Assembly: GCA_030549495.1 (NCBI GenBank)
Contig: JAUIRK010001031.1
Location: 744,001 to 808,000 of the forward strand
DNA length: 64,000 bases
Direction: 5' to 3'
Source: Nectonema munidae
Lineage: Eukaryota > Nematomorpha > Nectonematoida > Nectonematidae
A program made the position numbers and the translations under genes. Below are positions 1 to 12,535 of the stretch, piece by piece; within the stretch, counting starts at the first letter, position 1, and every line of letters starts with the position of its first letter. The notes beneath the pieces are model-generated. The model was not told the origin of the DNA. It was given only the letters and a program-made list of their open reading frames with translations, and did not search any database.

Positions 1-168
1 TCACCTCAAAAAATTTCAAAAAACTACAAATATTTCTAAAGCACTACAAAAAATATCCTAAAAACTCCTTAAAACTTTCGAATTTTTTTGGGGTATTAGT
101 CTAACCATCTTTTTTTATAATGCTTTAAAATTATTTGCCGTGTTTTGGGGATGTTTTGGGGTGTTTAG

Positions 169-363
169 TCTGACCGCAAATGGGAAGCGTGTGTGTTTGA
201 TGACTTTGTGAGTGCTCAAAAATGTAACATTCAGCGCAACTATGACATGGCAGCAGACAAATACATCAACTTTCAACGACAAATAAGCAAAGTTAAGGAA
301 AACGAATTGTTGGCACGTTTGAATAAGCAACAGTCTGCTTTAAAACGCAGAGCGGAGTTATGA
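169..363 (+). pseudogene. hAT (ZBED/GTF2IRD2-type) transposase N-terminal remnant
   Basis: A 64-residue open stretch without an initiator contains KWEACVFDDF, then a Cys, CNIQRNYD, and a basic helix ending LARLNKQQSALKR. This layout matches the start of domesticated and free hAT proteins of the GTF2IRD2/EPM2AIP1/ZBED5 type, where a zinc-binding segment with N-x-x-RHY is followed by a basic helix. An in-frame stop precedes it and a TGA ends it, so only a scrap remains. No catalytic region follows in the next kilobase. Assignment rests on motif memory and is moderate at best. Confidence 0.4.
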
Positions 364-1412
364 GGGAGACAGTTGGAAAAGCTACCGTGTTACTTGAGAA
401 ATAACATTAGCATTAAAACCGTAGGGTAGTGACGAGGTTTTGATCAAATGCAATTGTATTTTTAATTAAAAAACTAATTTGATGTAATTGTATTTGTATT
501 TGCATTATGTAAAATGTTATGATAAATACAATACTATGACGTATCATATTATGAATCACAGGATATCAATAAAATCACTTCCAAATTCCTTCTGGAGAAT
601 TTCCGTTTATTAGTGAAGCAGAGCTGTAACTATTGTGTATATCGAATTGATTGAAAAGATTAATATATTTATGCCAATTTGTAAGGCTGAGCTATAACAT
701 GTGTATAATTGTATTTTCAAATTAATAAATGTATTTGTACTTATATACTTGTTTCGGTCTTTCACATAGTGTACACTTAGTGATGATGATCAAAAATACA
801 AGAGAACTTACAATTTCTAGTTTTGTACTTTTGGTTTTGATGATAGAAGTATTTGTATTCTCTTTTAAAATTTGGTATCAATAAAAGACTCGGAAATAAG
901 TATTTGATGCAAACCTCGTAGTGAAACTCAGTTTTTTGAAAACAGGCATACTTATTAGCCTTACCAGAAGCACTGTGGTAAAAATAATTTCTGATCCTTG
1001 TAGAGAATTGGATGGTGTCCTGAAGATAAAGTCCAGTCATTTACTGCATTTTCGGTGGTTCCGACGATACCTTGACCATCATAGATGAGTTCCATCAGTT
1101 GATATCCAAGATAGACACCCCGACAACAAATGAAATTTCCATCTCTCTCACTGGAGCGCTAAACAGGCTTCCCCGTAGACGGTGATCGTAGTGTCAGAAT
1201 GGCTATATATAGCATTCGATCAATGATGGCAAAAAAAGAGATTTTGTGGCAAAATTTAGAGAGAAAGGTTATACTTCAAATGGAGACGTGGTTTCTGAAT
1301 ATTTCACTGCATTTTGCACGAACAGACATTTTGTTGCAAGGTATTCAATATGGATCGAGTGATGGAAGTTGTTGTTCGAACTGTCAATTTCATCTCAACC
1401 AAATGTTTAATC
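364..1412. other. intergenic DNA with a possible decayed coding stretch at 1045-1400
   Basis: Mostly A+T-rich sequence without a gene. Around 1053-1185 the plus strand reads open with a protein-like composition (GGSDDTLTIIDEF, then TNEISISLTGALNRLPRRR before a stop). A second open segment follows at about 1225-1350 in another register (DFVAKFREKGYTSNGDVV). G+C is higher here than in the flanks. This looks like an eroded transposon gene, but I do not recognise the family. Confidence 0.3.
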
Positions 1413-2242
1413 CGTGACCTGACATTTTGCCGAAGAGTATTTTGTCTATCCGACCTATAGCGAAATGTTTATTTAACCGAAAATGTACATACAATTTGAA
1501 AATTTTTGTAGTCGTTGCTTTATTTCCAGTAAGTTAACAAACGTGTGCTCTGTACAAATTTGCAGTGTATGTTTGTTTTTTTTCATTATTTTAACATGGG
1601 TTCTTAACCCTTATTCAGTCATGGACCCCTTTAAAAAGTTGATGAAAGCTAAGGACCGCCTACAAGGAAATTTTTGCATAAAAAGTCATAAAAACAATTT
1701 CGCATGCAATTAATGTTTGTACTTTATTTTATTGACATGAATTATTTGATCCCAAATGACGTCAAATACAGGTAGCAAACATTTTTTACCTAAAATTTTT
1801 TCAAATTATAAAGGTTATCTTTTTGTTTCAGTTATTTTTAAACGTACAAATTGGTTAGGGTTATTTTAAGTTTTTTTTAACAAAAATGAAAAACTGTTCA
1901 CGGATCCCCTGAGAAGTAGCCATAGACTCCTAAGGGATCCGTGGACCCCATGTTAAGAATCACTCTACCATACACAAATTATGTGATTAATAACTTATCT
2001 ACTCGAAGCTACATTGCCAAATGTCTTATGATATGTCATGACTGATTACAAATCTACAGCGTAATTTTTGTTTTCTTTTATTATTTATAACTTCTATTAA
2101 CAAATTTGAATACTACCAGAAGTCTCCTGAAAAATTATGCATTTGGCCAAATTTCTGCTTGGTAAAACTTTTGTTCCGCCGAAAGTCAGTTGGCTAAATA
2201 TTCATTCGGCCAAATATCCCTCGCCAAAATGTCCGGGTACCG
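1413..2242. mobile_element. non-autonomous DNA transposon, about 830 bp, with roughly 40-bp imperfect terminal inverted repeats
   Basis: The left end CGTGACCTGACATTTTGCCG and the reverse complement of the right end, CGGTACCCGGACATTTTGGC, align over about 40 bases, and both continue into repeated CCGAA/GGCCGAA words. TTTAATC (1406-1412) before it and TTTGATC (2243-2249) after it agree at 6 of 7 positions and look like an old target-site duplication. There is no transposase ORF inside. Superfamily is uncertain. A second element sits inside it at about 1595-1965. Confidence 0.6.
1595..1965. mobile_element. hAT-like MITE nested in the 1413-2242 element
   Basis: The left end has GTTCTTAACCC followed by ATGGACCCC. 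The right end has GGATCCGTGGACCCCATG then TTAAGAATCACTC. In inverted orientation these give the paired words TTCTTAAC and GGACCCC, typical of CAGTG-type hAT MITEs. The outermost bases have drifted and I cannot match an 8-bp duplication. The internal 76-codon open stretch has no known relative. Confidence 0.5.
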
Positions 2243-2249
2243 TTTGATC

Positions 2250-3239
2250 ACCCTCAGTTTTATAAGCTTCTCGGCTATTTAGTCATTACGTATGCCTGCC
2301 ATATCACACGGAGGTTAACTCGGTAACTCGAGTTCGCATATATTAAACCATTTCTTTAATTTACGAGAAGAATTTAAACGAACAGTTCTAGAAAATAAAA
2401 GGCAAATACATTTTTCTATACATTGAACAAATTTAGCAGTCAAGACTGGAAAATTATAATATTGTGACTTTTTTTTATTTGATAAAGATATATAAGTTAT
2501 AAGATAATCGGCAAAAGATAATATGAGTTATATTTCCACATGCCATATTGGAGAACCTTTCTGAGCAAATTGGAAATCATAAATAAGTACTTAAAAATGG
2601 AATGGATTACTTTCAATTGTTCTAACAGTGTTGAAAAAATTATAAAAAAATTCAAAATCGTACCATACGAAGTTATTGTTTTGTGCTTGTGTGAGGAACA
2701 TGCGGAAAGATCAATTTTAGTTTCAAACGCGCACTTTACATTCCTAAAAATAACGTCAATGAGGAAGTGCTTTTCTTCAAATAAAAATTCTCTTCTGTGC
2801 AACTCTTCGACACTAATAAAATTTTTGACAGCAAAAGTTCTAAACGAAAGCAAAAGCTTTGTAAATGTTTAAAGCGCGAGATTTAGCTTTTTTTATTACA
2901 AATTTTCAGGAGTGAATTCACAAAACTTTTCTTCGGATGTGATATTGTTGGCGAAATTTTTGAAGCTGTACACAATAAGTTGTATATCGAAGCTGCAATA
3001 CATTCCCATAGATGAATTCCGCCATGCTAAATAACAATTTAGATGTTTGTCCTATTTTTCAAACAAAAATATAAATGTTAATCAGCTTTAATTTGTTTTT
3101 TTTAAAATTGAATGACAAAAGAAGTCAAAAAATGACATCACGGAGATAAGCTACAAATATTTGATGTAAAATATATATGTAAAGGAAAGTTTGCTGAGAA
3201 GGCATGAAGATGTAAATAAGGAGACAAAAAGTAAAACAT
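2250..3239. other. A+T-rich intergenic DNA, nothing recognised
   Basis: Open stretches of 110-118 codons overlap on opposite strands near 2497-2872, but neither has a recognisable domain and they mirror each other. I take them as chance ORFs. No terminal repeats were found. Confidence 0.5.
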
Positions 3240-4020
3240 TTATTCAAAACACTTTCTAACAATATTAGTTTTCGAAGACGAAAGGTCTACAGAAAAAATC
3301 ATTAAACATCGCCTAATTGTTTTGTATAAAAAAGCTATCAGAATTGTTACCCATTCAAAAAAAATGTCTCAGACAACTGAACTCTTTGTCAAACTTGACT
3401 TGTTAAAGTTGGAAGACATTTATACTCAAAAAATTGAAATATTTATCCTTTCCAATTTGAACTCTTCGCATAATCGTTTTCAAAATATTATACTTTTCAC
3501 TTCAAAACCTTCCTATTTTTTCAGAAATGTTATGAATCTAGATAAACCGCGTTCCAGACTTGAAACTTCTTTCTATAAGATACAAAGCTCTTTGTTTTTA
3601 CGAAAAATACAGAAGCTTCATAGAAGAAAGTTGCTCTTCAGTAAAGAAAATAAAACTCATTATGAAAAAATGGTTCATTTCGTCAAATAGAGAAAAAACA
3701 ACTTGTAATGTTGTTAATTGCTATATTTGTCAAAATAATTAGTTAATGATATTTCATATACTCATTTCATCCTGATGCTCTATTTGCTTTTTAATCTCCT
3801 TGTCTTTTTGATGGTGTATTTTTCCTGAAGCTTGCATGCCTTCACTCAATTTTTAATATTGTTTTCCTAAATATTATTCTCCATAACATCATTATAATTT
3901 TTTTTCCTAAAAATTTTTCTTTTTTTTTTTTTCTTTTGAATTACGCTACCTATAAATCATAATGACTTCTTATGTGTGTATCGAATTTGTAAATAAATTT
4001 CTTCTTCTTCTTCTTCAACT
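3240..4020 (+). mobile_element. L2/CR1-type LINE, 3' end with C-terminal RT-protein remnant and (TTC)n tail
   Basis: From 3322 the frame reads LYKKAIRIVTHSK, then LFVKLDLLKLEDIYTQKIE. This is the C-terminal layout of L2/CR1/Jockey-group polyproteins (L.kkAiRIi, then LkiLkLeDIy). The match continues from 3560 in another frame with LLSIRYKALCFY and ends LIMKKWFIS, so at least one frameshift lies between. An A+T-rich 3' UTR follows and stops at a run of TTC triplets near 3998-4017, a common type of LINE 3' tail. The 5' part with endonuclease and RT core is absent, as expected for a 5'-truncated insertion. Confidence 0.65.
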
Positions 4021-4589
4021 TAAGATAAATTCAACGGTTATGTTTTATTGTAGGAAAAATATTATGAACTACAAATTATTATTATACGTGATTGATTTGC
4101 TTGTATTCACTGTAATTTTCACAAATAGAGGCCGCCTGATAATTCTCCAAATTCAATTCTTGCGGACATTTACTCTTTATAAATATTACTTATATACCAT
4201 ATAAGATAGGGTTATTTGAAAGTTTTTTATCAAAGCCGTTGGAGGCCGCTTGACGATAAAACCTACAAACGAGTACATGGATTTATCGAAAGAAAATTAA
4301 GGCTTGGCAAATAAGTGAACAGTAAAAATGGTGGATGATACACATATATAAATAATAATGAAAAAAATCACAAAGCATTTACAATTAGAAGGAAGATGAG
4401 TAGTAAGTAGACAGATGCATAAATGAATCTATATTGTTTTCATAAAAGCTAGAGTCAGCTTATAGAGAGAATAGTTTGTTTGGCTTTTTTGGAATTATAG
4501 TAAGGCACTATCATTCTACACATAACACTTGGAGAAGTTCTAGTTTTTTCACAATTAAAATTATTATTGGTAGATTAAAACAAAGGGAA

Positions 4590-5280
4590 ACAGGATTAAA
4601 AATCGAAGTTTAAAGATTTTAAATCATAATATGTTGCGATTTTGTTAAGTCTAAAAACAGTGAAATAACTTCTTGTTTGGCATCTAACAGATCAATAATA
4701 TTGTCTATGAAAAAAGTGTGAAATATTTCAGTAGAGAGAATACATTTCTGAATCCAAATAGATGAATATAAAGAAGGTTATTCTGTGATGAATAGTTGTT
4801 AGTATCATGATAAATTATTTTTCCGAAAACTTTTCAAATATTGGTTATGATAGCAATGATTTTGTAATTTGTGATTCTGGATATGTTAACTTTTTTGGGT
4901 ATGGGAAGTATTCCAGTATACTTTAAAGAAATAGGAAAGATGTTGAACGATAAAGACGCGTTGAAGGCGGTCATTAGAATTGGCGAAATAAAATCTGCTA
5001 CAATCATGGATCGAAAGACCATAGAAGTCTGCACATTTACTAAAACATAAGAAAAAACGTCATTTAAGGAGATCTGTCTAAACACGAACTGGCTATTTGC
5101 AGGAAGGAGTCTATTTCTGAAGATAAATTAAAATATGTAGGAAAAAAGCTAGAAAATAATTCACATAAGGTTTATTCGTGGAATTTTTACTTTTCAATAA
5201 AGAGTTAATAACATTCCAGGAAGATTTATTATCACTACATTTAGCAAAAAATTGACTCAAAATACCCTTTTTTCAGGATG
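4590..5280 (-). mobile_element. LINE reverse-transcriptase fragment (N-terminal half of RT)
   Basis: The minus strand near 5200 reads SSWNVINSLLKSKN, like the pre-RT linker of L2/CR1 LINEs. An 83-codon ORF (5085-4834) then reads VADFISPILMTAFNASLSF, then YTGILPIPKKVNISRITNY, the RT fingers motif (ILPIPKKgN..NYRPI). Below that, in shifting frames, come FGFR and DNIIDLLDAKQEVISLFLD, which is RT motif 2 leading to motif A. Several frameshifts and stops are present and the YADD half is missing. Confidence 0.65.
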
Positions 5281-5347
5281 ATCACAGTTTGGGTAGGAAT
5301 AGTTTTTAAAAGGTGGACCACAAATTTAAAGTAGACTAGGGATGAGT

Positions 5348-5621
5348 CAGTGGCGTTGCTAGCTAGGAGCGGTGGAAGTGGTCGGCTACGGGATCCAAAA
5401 TTTACTTATATATTACTATATCCTTAATAAAAATTCAATAGTTATGTTATAGACTTTAATAGTAATCGAAAATGTTTTGCCACACCACTTTGTCTCCTCA
5501 TTTTGCATACCTATCTTATCTGCATCATTCAGTTTTTAGTGTTTTGAAAGGTCATTGCACCTTTTATGTCGCGGGGAAAGAACATCCGCATCAGTCCGCA
5601 TTTAGGCTAGAAACGCCATTG
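5348..5621. mobile_element. hAT-like MITE, 274 bp, CAGTGGCGTT type
   Basis: The left end CAGTGGCGTTGCTAGCTAGG and the reverse-complemented right end CAATGGCGTTTCTAGCCTA form imperfect inverted repeats. Flanking GGATGAGT (5340-5347) and GGTTGAGT (5622-5629) match at 7 of 8 positions, the 8-bp duplication expected of hAT elements. There is no coding capacity. Confidence 0.75.
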
Positions 5622-5629
5622 GGTTGAGT

Positions 5630-7366
5630 CCAAATTATTTAGTTATATCCACCTATTTGATTACAGAGTCATCTTTATTACGGCACCCAGGCGTTTTATT
5701 GATTTTTAGGGAATTTTTTCAAAAATGAAATTACTTATTAATGTAGCATGTTTATTGTGGGATCAAATGGGTTATTTCTAACTGCCATATAAGATTCATT
5801 GAATTAGGAAGTTTAACATCTACTTATTTTACGTCGTTTGCTCTTTCTCTAATGAAATGGATATAACTTCGTTATTTCTAACATGACATGACATTGACCA
5901 CTATTCAAAACGTTTGATTTTTATATCATTTCGCAAAAATAAAGTTTTTCAATACCAAAATGCCTGAGTGTGTTTTTGACACTTTGTTGCATTTGAAGTG
6001 CGTATCTGTCTTTGTGCTTGCGTGTTCACAAGATATAATTTTTGGAAGAACAAGGTAATCTATTGGGCTTTTAAGGGTGGACAAGGAGGTAAAGAATTAC
6101 GATCAATGAACTAAATAATCTAATACAGTGCTTCTTTACTCCTTTTTGGGGGATGAACCACAATCGTGATTTAAAAACTGGAGACTAATTTTAGCTAGAA
6201 ATATGTTCTTTACACAGAAATTTGAAAGCAATAGAACATTATGTTGTGAAATATTAATTCAAATATTTTTAAAAAGTTGACTTATTTATCTTTGCCGTGA
6301 GACTTTTGAAAATTTTTTCTCTGATATGCTATTCAATATTGGGAGTGGAACTTGATAAAGGGCGAAAATAATGACTTTATACTATAAACTTATTCCTCTC
6401 TTTAGATATGAAAATGTTCAAAAGTCTCCGTCTGATTTCACCCACTGGTTATAACTTTTTTACTTATCTAGAAAAATTTTTAAGCAAAAAAAACATTCAA
6501 ATTCAAAACAGGAAGGAGAAATTCAACTGAAGGATTTCTATGGATCAAAGCCAATGGATTTTTATTCACAAGTCATAATCTTTCTTGTTGATAGATGGCA
6601 GATGGTTAATATTTTCACTAATTGAAAAAAACAATAGTATTTTTGTCAAGAATCAAACTTTGTTTATGAAATCGCCCAATATTTTCTCTAATTTTGTCGA
6701 GGATAGATGTTAGTTTCTGAAACCGGCCATAATTTTGTGAACAACCTTATTTCTTATGCGTTTTGTGACTGCTGTTGCTTAGAGATAACTTGCGTTGTAA
6801 CCTTGTTCATCTGACACAAATTGTGGCTTGCCAATGAAAACTCTACACTGCAAATTTAGATATTTTTAGTTTTCGGTATCACATACAAGGGATGAATATT
6901 CTTCCATAAATGGACCGATGATAGAGATGTCACCATATGTAAACGAAACATGACCCTTTCAAAGTTATTATAGACAGTTATAGGAGTCCACAAATGGAAA
7001 GACCGCGTTAGATGATGTAATTTGCTAGTTAGTTTATTCAACTATTTATATAGTGTTTCTCATCACTTCGACACTTTATTTTAAGAAGATGTTAAAAAGA
7101 TACTCTATTTAAAGTTTCTCGGATTATTGGTATGGAAGGAACTACCTTTGCTATCTGTATGCCAAGTATTACAACAAATGATTAAATAACTCGGCCTCAT
7201 GTTAAGGATAATAAGTGACGACTATTTTTTCCAAGATTCCAGCTAATTAGACTCCTAGCGAATTTGATTTCGAGTAATTTGAGTGCCGCCTTATTAAAAT
7301 GAACTGACTAGCTACCGAGCTACTTATCTTCCTACTATAATAAATAACGCATACTTCTATCTATTA
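5630..7366. other. A+T-rich intergenic DNA, nothing recognised
   Basis: Short open stretches only, none with a domain I know. At 6125 a CAGTGCTTCTTTACTCC followed by GGGGGATGAACCAC resembles a hAT left terminus, but I found no matching right end. Confidence 0.4.
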
Positions 7367-7370
7367 TATC

Positions 7371-7460
7371 AGGGTTGTCCACGCTTTATTTGGGCCGCGC
7401 CACACCCCGAAAATAATGAGGACTTTGGGCCGCATTTTTGCTTTTTTACTAATTTACTAT
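7371..7460. mobile_element. hAT-like terminus, solitary
   Basis: CAGGGTTGTCCACGCTTTAT followed by GGGCCGCGCCACACC and a second GGGCCGC is the usual start of hAT elements with G+C-rich subterminal GGCCGC repeats. No inverted partner was found in the next 2 kb, so the element is probably truncated. Confidence 0.4.
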
Positions 7461-8050
7461 GGCATGCGTGTTCGCTTACCCTGACTTAGTGGCTTACCTT
7501 TTTAATGAAGGTCAGCGTCCATCTGTGGTTGCAACACGTGATTTCTCTGGAATACAGATTTGGCGTGATGGCTAGATCCTTTTTTATGTCGGAGGAAAGA
7601 GTGATTGTGAAGATGCTTTCGTTTAAAGACTCGCTTAAAAGAGTTATTCGCTGAATCTGTGCCATTTATCACGCAATCTAGGTGTAGGTGAAGAGTTAAA
7701 AAATCGTTTTTAATTTGCACAAAACTTCAAGCAATATTTTTCCAACTAAAATGTTGTCTTTGAGATTTTTTTACTCTGACACTTTGCTAATTAAAGCGAA
7801 CTTTTTCAAGCTCTTTTATTTCCTACACCTAAAACAAGGAGGTGAATAACGCTTGATGTGTTAAATACTTTCGCAGCCAATTATTAGGGATGGTGTGGTA
7901 CTATCGAAAGACTGAGGCTAGGATATACCTAGTGGCATTAGATAATATTCAATATTAGAAGATTCAATATAATTAGTTTTTACAGCAATTATTGTGTTGA
8001 ACGATGCCAATAAAGGTTTGGAAATATATTTTCAAATTTAACATATAAAA
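7461..8050. other. intergenic DNA, nothing recognised
   Basis: No gene is visible. The 72-codon minus-strand open stretch at 7502-7720 has no recognisable domain. Confidence 0.4.
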
Positions 8051-8059
8051 TACAGCCGA

Positions 8060-8180
8060 TTAATCATCATCATCATCCTCCATTTGCCCATGTGAGAGCT
8101 TCGTCTTCATTCAGGCAAACTGGAATATATCAAACTGCCATCTATATATGCGAAGGATGATAGATTGCAGAAGTTAATTT
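8060..8180 (-). repeat. possible LINE 3' tail with (GAT)n, minus orientation
   Basis: An (ATC)n run at 8063-8077 borders a moderately G+C-rich segment (CCATTTGCCCATGTGAGAGC and on). Read on the minus strand this is a unique 3' UTR ending in GAT repeats, a tail style seen in several invertebrate LINE families. It resembles the better preserved tail at 9830-10213 only in style. Confidence 0.3.
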
Positions 8181-9640
8181 TGCTTGTCTTAGAAACTTTC
8201 GTCAAATATTTTTTTTAAAATTGCGTTAACCCGTTCGGGGATTTTTTTAAGGAAAAGTATTATTGTCTGCTTTTCTTCTTAAAATGATTTTTCACATAAC
8301 TTATGTTGCATAATTTTATAGATTAGAAGGCGATTTTCATTTTTGGGAGAATGGCTAAAGCATAAAACAGATTTTACAAAGAAGTAAATCTCAAAGAAAT
8401 GTCGAACTATGAGCAAAATGAGGATGGAGAATGCAAATACACAGCAAATTTGTTAAAAGGTATAACAATTAATTCAAGCATTTTTGAATGTAAATTAATG
8501 AACAAAGTGCATTGAAGGTGGATAAATGTTATTTCTTTAAATTTGTGCTTACTTACTCCGCTTGCTTATCGCTGAGGGGAAGAGAGGGAATATAGTAAGA
8601 AATAAAGTAAGAAGTTCATCAGTCCACAAATAAAGTTCTTACACTCACTCTATCGATATTTAAATTAATAAAGGAGAAATTCACTCAACTGCATCATTTC
8701 AAAATGAAACTTCAAATTCCTTCACTTTCCAGTTAAAAATGTATTTTGAAAATAAATATTAGTACAATATCATTTTTAAAATCCATAAATTCTTTCATTT
8801 ATCATTTTGACATTAAATAAAATTATGAGTTGAATTGAAAAATTTAATTAATATTTTATCTGCTCTGCCGATCAAAAATAATATAAATCAACGTTGCATC
8901 TATAATATGCATAAATTTATTTAAATATGAGTTTATCTCTCGAAAGCAAAAACTCATTTTACTGGCAATGTTTATAAACCACGCTTAGGCGTTTACTTAA
9001 AAGCTTCATAATCGTAAGGATGAATTTATGTACTCACACTCTAAACCACTAAACACAAAGTCAGCATCGCAACCAAGAACAATGAGCACATCATCGCAAA
9101 AATGATCGTTTTGTTCATGACTTTGTGAATAACAGCACGATCCTTCTCATTATTCTCTCTTTTAATCAATCAATTAGAATTTGAGTTCCAAAATAATAAT
9201 TACTATCTTTAGCTAATTCTTATCAATACATTTCTCTTGAAATAATCAAAATACGTTTTACAGGCAGGCATTTAAAATTTTTTGATTTGATGCTTTCAAC
9301 CTTCCTTCCTATTGTTAATTGGCGGGAATTAAATTTTCGTGATTTGGGTGTTAAAAAAAGTTCGCGTAGTGTTATTTTGACGAGCAATCATATATTTTCA
9401 AAATTACCTTCATATGTTATACTTACTTTTCTCTGCAGGAGGAAATCACATTATCGCAAAAATTTAATGATTTACATGTATATGAAATGTCAATCTTAGT
9501 AGAACAAAAAATTCCAAAATATTATTAGGCAAGTGGTCTCAGTATGATTAAGTTTTCCTCATTTACGAATAACATTGATAGGAAAGAAAAATTTTTAATT
9601 TTGTGCTTGCAATTAAAAATAGTCTTTGAAATATAAAAAG
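8181..9640. other. A+T-rich intergenic DNA, nothing recognised
   Basis: No ORF with a known domain, no paired terminal repeats. Confidence 0.4.
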
Positions 9641-9829
9641 GCTACACGGAAGGCCGGCATTAATCCAAGGCAGATTCGTGCACTTGGTCATTGAAAAAAG
9701 GAGATTTTCTCAAACAAGGTTTTTTCTGGATTCTCAAAATTGGTTTAATAAGATGTGAGTTAGATCATAAAGTTGATTAGTTATGATGTAGATGTTAAAA
9801 TGAGGAGATGTTTATTCTCAACTGAGCTG

Positions 9830-10213
9830 GAACAGCTAGAGAGCGCGTCCGTAGCTTGTAGATAGTGGAAGGGCCATCCGATATGGTGGTTAGCTTGATG
9901 AATATGCAGCCCCGAACAAACAGAGACGACATAACGAGACGGAGTAGTAGACTCCTTTCTACAAGTTAAAATGCCCCAAGTTCAGGACGATGTCGCGACA
10001 ACACGAGTAAGGCCGCCTTCAAATAAGCCGAATTACTGCTGCCTTGCAGTTAGTCAAATTAGACAAAGCCTAGGTCCGTAGGTTACAGTTACAGCGTGGA
10101 AGAGAAGTGGAGACCGCGCCATCTCCAAGACTAAGGCTGGTAAACTAGAGATGAAAGATCGACAACTCTGACGCTTCATGGTTGCCCACATCCAAATAGA
10201 TACAGCACTTTGA
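9830..10213 (+). mobile_element. G+C-rich LINE-like 3' end with (GATGAT) tail
   Basis: About 380 bases near 50% G+C in DNA that is otherwise strongly A+T-rich, ending GATACAGCACTTTGATGATG just before the A+T-rich background resumes. A G+C-rich body that ends abruptly in CACTTTGATGATGATG is characteristic of the 3' ends of some invertebrate non-LTR elements. The frames are broken and I cannot name the protein. It could also be a transferred or captured fragment. Confidence 0.4.
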
Positions 10214-10221
10214 TGATGATG

Positions 10222-10620
10222 ACGAGATGTTAAATTAGTTAACTTTTTAGTTAATTAGTTGCAAGCAATTCGTTAGATAGTCGGGGTAGTAAGTTAGAAA
10301 GCTTGTTAGTTAGTTAGATTTTAGATATCTATTTGTGTAGAGAACGTACTGAGGGACCTTCCCAATTATTGCTATATAATTACAAAATAATATGAGATTT
10401 TATAAACAATTAATTTTTTTATTTTTTTAAAAAAAAAATTTAAACACCCAAAACATGAAAAAAAAATTAAATTTATTTTTAATAAATAATTAATTAATGA
10501 AAAATTATATTTATAACTTTAAAATTAAAAAAAAAAGAAATCTATAAATATTTTTTTGAAAAAATATAAATTTATAAAAAAATATATATATAAATTTTAT
10601 TTTGAATAAAATTTCTTAAC
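10222..10620. repeat. degenerate TTAG-rich tract followed by an A/T-only tract
   Basis: 10228-10320 is built from TTAG, GTTAG and AGTTA words. 10380-10620 is almost pure A and T with runs of seven or more. The same pairing recurs at 19800-20330, 37760-38050 and 49264-49890. No coding sequence. Confidence 0.5.
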
Positions 10621-12527
10621 CCAAATTTTAGGCTATTCTGATGACATGCCAAATCTCTTTTTTACCATTATTAACTAGCAAAATGTCAACTTGTAATAAA
10701 ATTTTGTTACTAAATTAGTATGTAATTTACTAAATTATCTGTAAATATTTTTCAGAAATCTTAATGTTCCAAATTTAATATTCATAACTCTTTTCATATA
10801 ATATGTTTCTATCCTCAAACTTTTCCTATTGAGAATTTTTTTTATTTTTACATATATCTGTCAATCAAATTCCGCCAATAATAATTTGTAAATATAGCAT
10901 AATAAAGTTTCTTTTACTTCTGAAGACACACCGCAATTAATTTTTTTAATTTTATAACCTAACAAATAATAATTGAATGTGTATAATTATATATATACTA
11001 TATATCTAAAATATCTAATTATTGTATATTTAAACAGGCACCCGATGCGCACACCGATGCTAGTAGCTAATATACGCTCAATAAATGTTTTAAGAAAGCG
11101 AGGAAATAAATTCGTTCTGCAAACTACCGGGAATTTATGACTTTATGCCACAAATAATGATATAAAATTTTTTCGCTTTTTAGGCACAGCCATCATTCTC
11201 CGAGAGTAGAAGCTAATTACTTTAAACTCTTGCATCTCTTAGATTCTTTTTATCGGGCTGGTTAAAACACTTTATCCTGAGGCATCAAATTTGGAAGACT
11301 CTGTTTTGGGTGAAAACTGAAAACGCATGCACGCACACACTTTGACAACCATCTTTCACAAAATAAACAAAAAATCGATATGGTAAGTAGCGAAAGTAGT
11401 GATGATACTGATAAAAGTTATCCTAAGAGTGAATGATGATGCCATTTTAGAGTAATATTCAAGGAAACACTAGAAAATCAATTCGTAGTTGGTGCTGGGA
11501 AAGAGGGTTGAAGATTAAACCATATCCCTTTCTTAGAGTAGGCGAATATAGGGGAGAGTGAATCCTTGCAAGAAGGGATAGCAAGGACTATTCTCTAAAC
11601 ATCTACTTCTCTAAAATATACAGTTCAGACAAATTGCCAAACTGGGTTAAATCAATGCCGAAAAAATATTTGCAAAAATTTGCATTAATTAATTCGTATT
11701 AGCAATTTCTGATGCGCTCTTAGACAAGCTGATGATGAATCTAAAATATATTCATTTATTTTAATTATAACTTTAATTAATAAGGAAAGAAATGGATGGC
11801 TTTAGGGGAAAGCAAAGATCGAAGAAAGAAGAATGCACATGTAAAATGCATAGCGAACTTGTGAATTTGAAAAAAGCAAAGTGAAGTAGTGAGCAAGTAA
11901 TCACTCACTACAAGAAAAAACTAAAGCCACTCTTCCAAGTCTGATGCAAGAATTAAGAAGGACTTCCAAACTCATTCTAAAGCAGTGCTTCGCAAAATAA
12001 GGAACTATCTTTGAAAGAATTAAAGGGGGACTGGACGTCAAAAAAGTCACAAAATAAGTAAAGAGATCTATTTTTCTCAAAGCAATAAAAATATATATTA
12101 GTTATTTTCGAGTTTAATACATTAATTTTCAATAATTATACTTGAAAGTTAATAAATATAACTTTCTACTAAAAAAAAGGAAAAGTTTGAGCATTGATCT
12201 ATTATATAGTATTAATTGTTAAAATGCGTAAATATTTAAATTCATTTAAAATTTCTAAAAGTATTTTCTGTGTGTCTAATCCTTATTATTTATCAGATCA
12301 TTTAGGTGACATATTAAACTTTTTATTATTAAAGTAGAAAAAATATCTTCCTTCTGTTTGAATATTTTGCCATATTCAAATCATTATTCATTAAATTAAA
12401 TTAGATTTTTCAAATCATTATAAAATTTTTTCATGTCCATCTAAATAAAGCTTTCCTTATTTATTTTTTAAAGGCTCTCAATAGCAGGTTGCGCAATTGC
12501 TCAATAATAATTAATCTTTCCTAAGAA
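10621..12527. other. A+T-rich intergenic DNA, nothing recognised
   Basis: No gene, no paired termini. A brief G+C-richer patch near 11040-11060 is not enough to identify. Confidence 0.4.
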
Positions 12528-12535
12528 ATGTATCA

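Noticed and set aside
2497-2872. Overlapping ORFs of 110-118 codons on opposite strands
   Set aside because: Same reasoning: mutual shadows in A+T-rich DNA without any recognisable motif.
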